Shown here: piece after piece, positions 4,646 through 9,203 of the stretch
How the letters are laid out: each line of letters starts with the position of its first letter
How positions within the stretch are numbered: the stretch's first letter is position 1
Assembly (NCBI GenBank): GCA_003456035.1
Contig: DMPJ01000548.1
Location: 4,227 to 13,429 of the forward strand
From: Planktothrix sp. UBA8402
Lineage (GTDB): Bacteria; Cyanobacteriota; Cyanobacteriia; Cyanobacteriales; Microcoleaceae
Length of the DNA: 9,203 nucleotides
Direction of reading: 5' to 3'
Notes under the pieces: model-generated
The model's input: only the letters and a program-made list of their open reading frames with translations
Told to the model about the DNA's origin: nothing
Databases searched by the model: none
Made by a program: the position numbers and the translations under genes

Positions 4646-6454
4646 TCAGACAGGTTGCAGACGGCGCAACACTTGAGTAATTAGAGTTTCTGGTGAAGCA
4701 GTTTTGCTCAGGTAGTCTGAGGCTCCTACGGCAAAGGCTTGCATAATAGAGGTTTCCTCCGTGTGTACGGAAAAAAAGATAATCGGAAGATGGCGCCACC
4801 GTTGATCAGTTCGCACCGCTTGACAAATATCTAAGCCATTGAAACCCGGCATTTCCCAATCTAAAATTAATAGATCTGGACGACAATCTAGTAAGACTTC
4901 CCAAAATTGTTCTGATTTTTCTAGGGTAGTTACACTTAAACCCTTCAATTCCAACAGGTTAGAAATATAGTTCAAAAGATCAGGATCATCATCGACAATT
5001 AAAACTCGATTTCCTTTCCCTGACCTAGACTGGGATAATACCTCGGTGATCGCCTTGAGAATTTCATAGGCAGGTAAAGGCTTTTGTAGAAATATCTTAA
5101 CTCCCAAACGGGCGACGGTGACACGATCAGTTAAACTTTGCCTTCCGGTTAAAGTAATTACCGGAATTTGAGGAACTCTATGGCTGAGTTCTTTTAATAG
5201 GGTTAAACCATCTTCCTGGAGACTGGAAAAGCCCAAATCCAGTAGAATAATATTAGGAGGATTTTGGGCAATCATTTTACGCGCAACAGATATATCTGTC
5301 GCCATTTCAATTCTTAATCCCCAGGCGATCGCTTCCACCCTAATTCTTTCTGCCAACATTAAGTCATCATCGACAATTAAAATTAAGGGAGAATAGGCCA
5401 CAGGTTCAGAAGACAGGGGCGTTAATGGGGTTTCTCGACTAGCTTCGAGACTGAGACTAACAACTAAATCCGAAATTAACTGAGCTTGGTTAACCTCTAG
5501 CTTGGGGAGTTCGAGTAAACATTCCAATTCTCTGGCCACTTGTGAACCTTCCCGCCGTCCAAAAATTCCCAGAGATCCCGCTAATTTATGAGCTTCGTTT
5601 CTAGCTTGTTGCTGAAGTTCGGGGGTGAGTGTTCTTTGGAGTAAGGCTGGGGAGACTTGTTCTAAAATCCCAATTTGTATTTTAACCCTGTCCTTAAAAT
5701 TATCCCAAATCCTAGAGGTAATTGCTGATATCTCTTGTTGAGAGTTGAAGGAGGTGGTTGCGGGTTGGGACTCTGAGGGATCTCTGGGCGCTCGCAAACG
5801 ATATCCCAAACCATGTACAGTTTCAATGGGGTTGGCATTTCCGGCGGCTTTAAGTTTTTGTCGCAAACATTTAATATGGGTACTGACAGTTTCTTCCCCT
5901 GGAGATTCGGCAAAATCCCATAGGCGATCTAAAATAGCCCGGCGGCTAAAAATCCGCTTAGGATTAAGTAAAAACAATTCTAGTAAACAGTATTCTTTTG
6001 AGGTAAGATGTATTAGCCTCTCCCCGGATTTGACCTCGTTGTTAATGGGATCAAAACTGAGATTTTCCCAGGTCATTACTGCCGTAGAAACAGATTTTCC
6101 CCGGCGTAATAAAGCCCGGACTCTTGCCATTAATTCGTTGATGTCAAAGGGTTTAACGACGTAATCATCGGCTCCGGCATCTAATCCCATCACCCGGTCG
6201 GTACTGCTATCCCTAGCGGTTAATAGTAAAATAGGATTTTGATATCCCTTACTGCGTAACTGTTTACAAACACTAATTCCATCTAGTTTAGGAATACCAA
6301 TATCTAATATAATTAAGTCATAGACAAAGGTTTCAACCATTTCTAAGGTTGTTAGCCCATCGTTGGCAGTAGTTACGGTGTATTGATGAGCGAGTAAAAT
6401 TTCAGATAAGGTGGTACTGGTGAGTGGGTCATCTTCTACTAACAAAATCTTCAT
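4646..6454 (-). CDS. Multidomain response regulator REC-wHTH(OmpR)-Hpt-REC-REC
   Basis: 602 residues. REC1 (1-118) has D8/D9, phospho-acceptor D51, T79 and K101. An OmpR/PhoB winged helix (about 124-222) has SKEYCLLELFLLNP and ends ETVHGLGYRL. An Hpt domain (about 248-335) has His289 in NEAHKLAGSLGIFG. REC2 (357-472) has D362-364, D406, T436 and K458. REC3 (484-600) has D488-490, D532, S562 and K584, the last followed by Thr instead of the usual Pro. Such a protein can take phosphate from a histidine kinase, pass it between its own receivers and the Hpt, and bind DNA through the middle domain. No kinase gene is adjacent. The ATG at 6454 starts right before the REC1 beta strand; there is no Shine-Dalgarno. 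It is divergent from panB and its promoter overlaps an HLR1-type repeat. Confidence 0.93.
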   Translation of the reverse strand: MKILLVEDDPLTSTTLSEILLAHQYTVTTANDGLTTLEMVETFVYDLIILDIGIPKLDGISVCKQLRSKGYQNPILLLTARDSSTDRVMGLDAGADDYVVKPFDINELMARVRALLRRGKSVSTAVMTWENLSFDPINNEVKSGERLIHLTSKEYCLLELFLLNPKRIFSRRAILDRLWDFAESPGEETVSTHIKCLRQKLKAAGNANPIETVHGLGYRLRAPRDPSESQPATTSFNSQQEISAITSRIWDNFKDRVKIQIGILEQVSPALLQRTLTPELQQQARNEAHKLAGSLGIFGRREGSQVARELECLLELPKLEVNQAQLISDLVVSLSLEASRETPLTPLSSEPVAYSPLILIVDDDLMLAERIRVEAIAWGLRIEMATDISVARKMIAQNPPNIILLDLGFSSLQEDGLTLLKELSHRVPQIPVITLTGRQSLTDRVTVARLGVKIFLQKPLPAYEILKAITEVLSQSRSGKGNRVLIVDDDPDLLNYISNLLELKGLSVTTLEKSEQFWEVLLDCRPDLLILDWEMPGFNGLDICQAVRTDQRWRHLPIIFFSVHTEETSIMQAFAVGASDYLSKTASPETLITQVLRRLQPV

Positions 6455-6463
6455 AACAATTTA

Positions 6464-6484
6464 ATTGTAAACCCAAATTGTAAA
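6464..6484 (-). promoter_or_regulatory. Perfect HLR1 (RpaB-type) direct repeat
   Basis: On the minus strand TTTACAAT-N5-TTTACAAT, an exact match to the HLR1 consensus (G/T)TTACA(T/A)(T/A)-N5-(same), the site bound by the cyanobacterial OmpR-family regulator RpaB. It lies 10-30 bases upstream of the response regulator ATG and covers its likely -10 box. It is 39-59 bases upstream of the panB ATG. The bound protein could be RpaB or the regulator itself. Confidence 0.7.
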
Positions 6485-6504
6485 CTATTCAATCTGTTGC
6501 TCAA
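6477..6504 (-). promoter_or_regulatory. Candidate promoter of the response regulator gene
   Basis: On the minus strand TTGAGC (6499-6504) is 16 bp from TACAAT (6477-6482). The -10 lies within the upstream HLR1 half-site and the predicted start near 6470 lies within the downstream half-site, so a protein bound there would be expected to repress. Confidence 0.4.
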
Positions 6505-6522
6505 CTTATCTAAAATTAGTAA

Positions 6523-7308
6523 ATGCCAGTTACAACCCAACAATTAAGTCAGTGGAAACAGCAAGGGCGACGCATTACGGTATTAACAGCTTATGAATAT
6601 GCGATCGCTCAATTGATAGATCAAGCCGGAATTGATATTGTTTTAGTCGGGGATTCTCTGGCGATGGTAGGGTTAGGATATGACACTACTTTACCCTTAA
6701 CTTTAGATGAAATAATTCATCACGCTAAGGCAGTACGACGGGGAGTAAAACAGGCTTTATTAGTGGTGGATTTACCCTTTTTAACCTATCAAGAAAGTAC
6801 CCAACAAGCAATTCATTCAGCCGGAAGAATTCTCAAAGAAACTGGTGCCCAAGGGGTGAAACTGGAGGGAGGATATCCAGCCATGACAGAAACCGTGAGT
6901 CAGTTAGTCCAAGTTGGGATTCCGGTTATGGGTCATGTGGGATTAACGCCGCAATCGGTGCATCAATTTGGCGGTTATCGGCAACAAGGAAAAACATCAG
7001 ATCAACGTAAACGTATTATTGCAGAAGCGATCGCCCTAGAGCAAGCTGGAGCCTTTAGCGTTGTCTTAGAACATATTCCTTCGGACTTAGCTCAAGATAT
7101 CACTGAAAAATTAGTTATTCCTACCATTGGTATCGGGGCGGGGGGCGGTTGCGATGGCCAGGTATTAGTCACCTCTGATATTTTGGGGTTATCCGCATGG
7201 CAACCGCCCTTTGCCAAAACCTACACTAATTTACAACAAACCATTACCCAGGCAGTTCAAGAGTTTTGTACAGAAGTTCGTGAGGGTAAATTTCCACCCG
7301 GGAATTAG
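6523..7308 (+). CDS. panB: 3-methyl-2-oxobutanoate hydroxymethyltransferase (ketopantoate hydroxymethyltransferase)
   Basis: 261 residues, full length for PanB. The enzyme makes ketopantoate from alpha-ketoisovalerate and 5,10-methylene-tetrahydrofolate, the first committed step to pantothenate and coenzyme A, in the cytoplasm. Visible signatures: [19 protein letters not shown] with metal ligand D44; VVDLPF with D83; VKLEGG with K113 and E115; GHVGLTPQS with H137; catalytic E183 in VLEHIP; and [14 protein letters not shown] near the end. All expected active-site residues are present. No good Shine-Dalgarno precedes the ATG, but the next residues (TVLTAYEY) fit the family start. panC or panD are not next to it; it is divergent from the response regulator and may share the HLR1 control region. 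Confidence 0.96.
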   Translation: MPVTTQQLSQWKQQGRRITVLTAYEYAIAQLIDQAGIDIVLVGDSLAMVGLGYDTTLPLTLDEIIHHAKAVRRGVKQALLVVDLPFLTYQESTQQAIHSAGRILKETGAQGVKLEGGYPAMTETVSQLVQVGIPVMGHVGLTPQSVHQFGGYRQQGKTSDQRKRIIAEAIALEQAGAFSVVLEHIPSDLAQDITEKLVIPTIGIGAGGGCDGQVLVTSDILGLSAWQPPFAKTYTNLQQTITQAVQEFCTEVREGKFPPGN

Positions 7309-7318
7309 TCTTAACCGC

Positions 7319-7342
7319 AGAGATATTCCAGAGCATATCTCT
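7319..7342. terminator. Hairpin between convergent panB and lipoprotein genes
   Basis: AGAGATAT (7319-7326) pairs with ATATCTCT (7335-7342) around an eight-base loop. It lies 10 bases after the panB stop and 14 before the end of the converging lipoprotein gene, so it may serve both. Neither side has a long T-run. Confidence 0.45.
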
Positions 7343-7356
7343 ACAGGGCAAAGGTT

Positions 7357-7581
7357 TTAACCTTCGCCACCTTCGCCACCTTCTGGTGAAGCAGTAGGAC
7401 TGGAAGTGGCTGGGGGTGTGGGTGCAGCAGCCGGACTAGAAGTAGCTGGGGGTGTTGGTGCAGCAGCCGGGGTTTCCCCTGGTTTTCCACCGCCTTCTCC
7501 TCCTTGATCAGCGGCACCACAAGCCCCTAAAGTAGTAGCTAAACTAACGGCCAGAAATAACTGAATGGTTTTGGATCGCAT
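7357..7581 (-). CDS. Small Pro/Ala/Thr/Ser-rich lipoprotein
   Basis: 74 residues. The N-terminus MRSKTIQLFLAVSLATTLGAC is a type II signal peptide: basic start, hydrophobic core, and lipobox LGAC with Cys21 as lipidation site. The mature part is low-complexity: a Gly-rich acidic stretch, two 12-residue repeats PAAAPTPPATSS (38-49, 50-61) and a GGEGGEG end. No enzymatic domain is present. Such proteins are anchored in the membrane facing the periplasm; function unknown. The start is well supported by AAGGAG (7589-7594 on the complement) seven bases upstream. A tnpB element ends some 50 bases upstream, so the promoter must lie within or right next to the element edge; a TATATT (7616-7621) is a possible -10. 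Confidence 0.8.
   Translation of the reverse strand: MRSKTIQLFLAVSLATTLGACGAADQGGEGGGKPGETPAAAPTPPATSSPAAAPTPPATSSPTASPEGGEGGEG
7399..7470 (-). repeat. 36-bp tandem duplication inside the lipoprotein gene
   Basis: Two adjacent 36-base units (7399-7434 and 7435-7470) agree at 33 of 36 positions and encode identical 12-residue peptides, so all three differences are silent. This is an in-frame repeat that could vary in number. Confidence 0.85.
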
Positions 7582-7630
7582 TTTGACACTCCTTAGATCA
7601 CATCAACGAAATATCAATATACATGAACTA

Positions 7631-7658
7631 CGCACATCCGCTATCGCTGAGATGTGCG
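7631..7658 (-). repeat. Right-end stem-loop of the tnpB element, overlapping the tnpB stop codon
   Basis: CGCACATC (7631-7638) pairs with GATGTGCG (7651-7658) around a 12-base loop that contains the tnpB TAG (7641-7643). Subterminal imperfect or perfect hairpins at the 3' end of tnpB are typical for IS200/IS605 elements. In such elements the 3' end of the transcript also forms the guide-scaffold (omega/reRNA), so this loop may be the terminal scaffold hairpin. The exact element boundary is not determined. Confidence 0.5.
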
Positions 7659-8876
7659 TTTCTGACGCTTCAACTGAGAAACTTGCTTGAAGCTTCCGCA
7701 CCAAGTAGAGGTTGTCTCATCTGCATCTGAAGAGGCACGTTCCATACCCCTTGCATAATTAAGCATGACCATTGCTGCGGCAACATCTCTATCACAATGA
7801 AACCCGCAATTAACGCAATGATGTTCTCTTTCTGCTAATGTTTTCTTCTTCTGATGACCGCAATTTGGGCAGGTTTGTGAAGGTTTAACTTTTTGGGTTG
7901 GAACCTCAATATAAAACCCACCTGCTTCGGTGACTTTATATTTAATTAAGTCTTTGAGATTTCCAATTCCCACGTCAAGTAAAGACCGATTTAATCCTGA
8001 CTTTTGACGTTTATTTTTACCATTGGACTTGCGGGTCATCCCTTTGAGGTTTAATTTTTCAGTGGCTACGAAGCTATTACAGCTAACGATTTCTGTAGAC
8101 ACTTTATGTTGCCAATCTTGTCTTTGTCTAGCGACTTTAGATTGGATTCTAGCAATAGCTTTGTTTGTTTTTTTCCATCGTCGTGAAGCTTTAGTCTCTC
8201 GTTTTGGAGGTCTTTTCCTCCGAATGGTTTTAGCAATTTTATTAATTTTGCTTTGGGCGGTTTTAATAAATCTGGGGTTCTCAATCACATTGCCATTCGA
8301 GTCGGCAATTGCATGATGGGTTCCAAAGTCTAAACCAATTGCACCAATATCTGTTTGATAACGAGATGGTATGCAGTCAACTGTGATTGACGCATACCAT
8401 TTTCCTTGTTTAAACAGGATGGTACAAGTTTTGGGTTTACCCCAGTCTCTAGCTTGACCCCGCATTTTAATGGTTCCTAAATTGGTTATTTTTAGAGAAC
8501 CATTTTTACCATTGGTTAAAGCTTTCCATCCACTTTGACAAGGATAAGTCCATCCTTTGTAACGCCGACTTTTCTTAAATTTGGGATATCCAGATTTAAG
8601 TTTAAAGAAGCGTTGAAAGGCTATGTCAACTCGTTTAACCGTGTCTTGTAATGCGTGACTACCAAGTTCCTTATAATCTGTCCAGAATTCTTTGAACTCT
8701 GGTAAACAATTCTGTTGGTCATAATAATTGACCGACTTATTGAATCGTTTGTAAGATGTTTTCCGATGCTCCACACAAGCGTTGTACAACAAGCAGTGAA
8801 GTTTCCGCCAATAGTGCATTTTATTGGCTTGCACTTGGTTTGGGTAAAGTCGGAAAGTCACTCTTTTGGTAGCCAT
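7641..8876 (-). CDS. tnpB: TnpB, IS200/IS605-family RNA-guided endonuclease
   Basis: 411 residues, a full-length TnpB. The N-terminal helix-turn-helix/OrfB-like region begins TFRLYPNQVQANK. RuvC-I is IGLDFGTHHAIA with D183; RuvC-II is VATEKLNLKGM with E273. The zinc finger is CPNCGH (C336, C339) and HCVNCG (C354, C357). RuvC-III is CDRDVAAAMVML with D362/D364. All catalytic acids are present, so it is probably active as a nuclease guided by RNA from its own 3' end. TnpB is known to cut the empty donor site and help keep the element. RuvC-III lacks both Asn of the usual DRDxNAAxN pattern; from memory DRDVAAA forms are normal in cyanobacteria. No tnpA is seen nearby. The ATG at 8876 follows AGAAGG (complement of 8887-8892) by ten bases. 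Confidence 0.93.
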   Translation of the reverse strand: MATKRVTFRLYPNQVQANKMHYWRKLHCLLYNACVEHRKTSYKRFNKSVNYYDQQNCLPEFKEFWTDYKELGSHALQDTVKRVDIAFQRFFKLKSGYPKFKKSRRYKGWTYPCQSGWKALTNGKNGSLKITNLGTIKMRGQARDWGKPKTCTILFKQGKWYASITVDCIPSRYQTDIGAIGLDFGTHHAIADSNGNVIENPRFIKTAQSKINKIAKTIRRKRPPKRETKASRRWKKTNKAIARIQSKVARQRQDWQHKVSTEIVSCNSFVATEKLNLKGMTRKSNGKNKRQKSGLNRSLLDVGIGNLKDLIKYKVTEAGGFYIEVPTQKVKPSQTCPNCGHQKKKTLAEREHHCVNCGFHCDRDVAAAMVMLNYARGMERASSDADETTSTWCGSFKQVSQLKRQKRTSQR

Positions 8877-8892
8877 AACATATCGACCTTCT

Positions 8893-8920
8893 GTTATATT
8901 TATAGCTACTTATAACACAA
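8893..8920 (-). promoter_or_regulatory. Candidate promoter of the minus-strand tnpB
   Basis: On the minus strand TTGTGT (8915-8920) is 16 bp from TATAAC (8893-8898), and an alternative TATAAA lies at 8899-8904. The start would fall near 8886-8892, giving a very short leader. Confidence 0.35.
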
Positions 8921-8974
8921 GTCTGGGAGATTGAAAACTCAGTGTCTTCAGACCACCAGATTAAAATCGACTCA

Positions 8975-8990
8975 GGGGAATTTATTCCCC
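8975..8990. repeat. GGGGAA/TTCCCC hairpin in the spacer between the two tnpB genes
   Basis: GGGGAA (8975-8980) pairs with TTCCCC (8985-8990) with loop TTTA. Just left of it, an imperfect repeat AGATT-AAA-CTCAG occurs at about 8929-8943 and 8958-8975. G/C hairpins in AT-rich DNA near tnpB are typical subterminal signals recognised by TnpA, so this may be the left end of one of the two elements. Confidence 0.4.
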
Positions 8991-9050
8991 GTGAATATTT
9001 CTTCAATCTATGTTAATATTATTGTAGGTCGAAAACAGAGGAAATCTAAA

Positions 9051-9203
9051 ATGATAGTTCTGGAATACAAGTGTAAAGGTAAATCCGATCAATACAAAGC
9101 TATTGACGAAGCAATTCGCACCACCCAATTCATTCGCAATAAAGCGATTCGGTATTGGATGGATAATTCAAGAGAATTAAAAATTGATAGATTTGCACTC
9201 AAC
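9051..9203 (+). CDS. tnpB: Second tnpB, N-terminal part, truncated by window edge
   Basis: 51 codons are visible, starting MIVLEYKCKGKSDQYKAIDE and continuing AIRTTQFIRNKAIRYWMD. This is the typical N-terminus of a cyanobacterial IS200/IS605 TnpB (OrfB N-terminal helix-turn-helix region: few-residue beta strand, then helix with FIRNKA). It clearly differs from the minus-strand tnpB N-terminus, so it is a different element, not a duplicated copy. AGAGGAAA (9037-9044) provides a good ribosome site. The catalytic part lies outside the window, so completeness is unknown. Confidence 0.85.
   Translation, partial: MIVLEYKCKGKSDQYKAIDEAIRTTQFIRNKAIRYWMDNSRELKIDRFALN

Larger units (their letters stand above)
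7631..8990 (-). mobile_element. IS200/IS605-type (IS1341-like, tnpB-only) element, boundaries approximate
   Basis: Defined by tnpB between a hairpin at its 3' side (7631-7658) and a hairpin in the upstream region (8975-8990). Elements of this family have no terminal inverted repeats and make no target duplication, so the ends cannot be read from the sequence alone. The right limit is uncertain because a second tnpB starts at 9051. Confidence 0.4.

Noticed and set aside
4530..4799. Minus-strand open frame of 89 codons at the end of the response regulator gene
   Set aside because: Half of it is another frame of the REC3 domain and the rest translates the 14-bp tandem repeat (NYELRIGNYELG type peptide), a common artefact in cyanobacteria.
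5745..6164. Plus-strand open frame of 139 codons opposite the response regulator gene
   Set aside because: It is fully antisense to the REC1/wHTH coding region, has no recognisable domain, and reads as a complement shadow of that gene.
8023..8316. Plus-strand open frame inside tnpB
   Set aside because: Antisense to the RuvC-I/II part of an intact tnpB; the hydrophobic look comes from complementing Lys-rich codons.
1..9203. CRISPR array or cas genes
   Set aside because: No regularly spaced 23-47 base repeats; the only tandem repeats are the 14-bp and 36-bp ones described, and the only related nuclease genes are tnpB.

Overview
The window looks like a piece of an AT-rich cyanobacterial chromosome, probably from a filamentous or colonial species; Planktothrix-like is a guess, not a result. 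Evidence: petG (cytochrome b6f) and a CytM-type cytochrome are present, five copies of the cyanobacterial HIP1 octamer GCGATCGC occur (414-421, 514-521, 5325-5332, 6601-6608, 7027-7034), and there is a PEP-CTERM sorting tail, a perfect HLR1 (RpaB-type) operator and palindromes typical of cyanobacteria.

Left part (1-2862): the C-terminal end of a large exosortase-sorted (PEP-CTERM) protein with a VIT/vWA-like tail, then a MerR-family metal-type regulator, a 530-base gap, an SGNH/GDSL esterase and a phasin-like coiled-coil protein. The gap holds two independent transcription signals: a minus-strand unit with a consensus promoter (TTGACA, 18 bp, TATAAT) and an intrinsic terminator about 200 bp downstream, and a plus-strand hairpin with a nine-T tail that could end a ~54-nt RNA.

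Middle part (2863-4645): a perfect 36-bp palindrome, tRNA-Thr(UGU) with its own promoter, and a divergent pair made of cytM (minus) and the 38-codon petG (plus, GTG start). A strong hairpin follows petG, and then about 795 bases contain no recognisable gene. That stretch carries a diverged duplicated motif, a 15-bp palindrome just upstream of a perfect TATAAT, and a 14-bp tandem repeat.

Right part (4646-9203): a 602-residue response regulator, REC-wHTH(OmpR)-Hpt-REC-REC, is divergent from panB (pantothenate synthesis). Their 68-bp shared intergenic region contains an exact HLR1 direct repeat that overlaps the likely promoter of the regulator gene. After panB comes a short Pro/Ala/Thr/Ser-rich lipoprotein gene. 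An IS200/IS605-type tnpB, intact and with a stem-loop across its stop codon, lies directly upstream of the lipoprotein. A second, different tnpB starts head-to-head with it and runs off the right edge. No tnpA is seen.

No large unknown operon is present. The best candidates for something new are the HLR1-controlled phosphorelay regulator, the two orphan transcription units in 1181-1566, the structured gene-free 795-base stretch, and the head-to-head tnpB pair with its structured 174-bp spacer.
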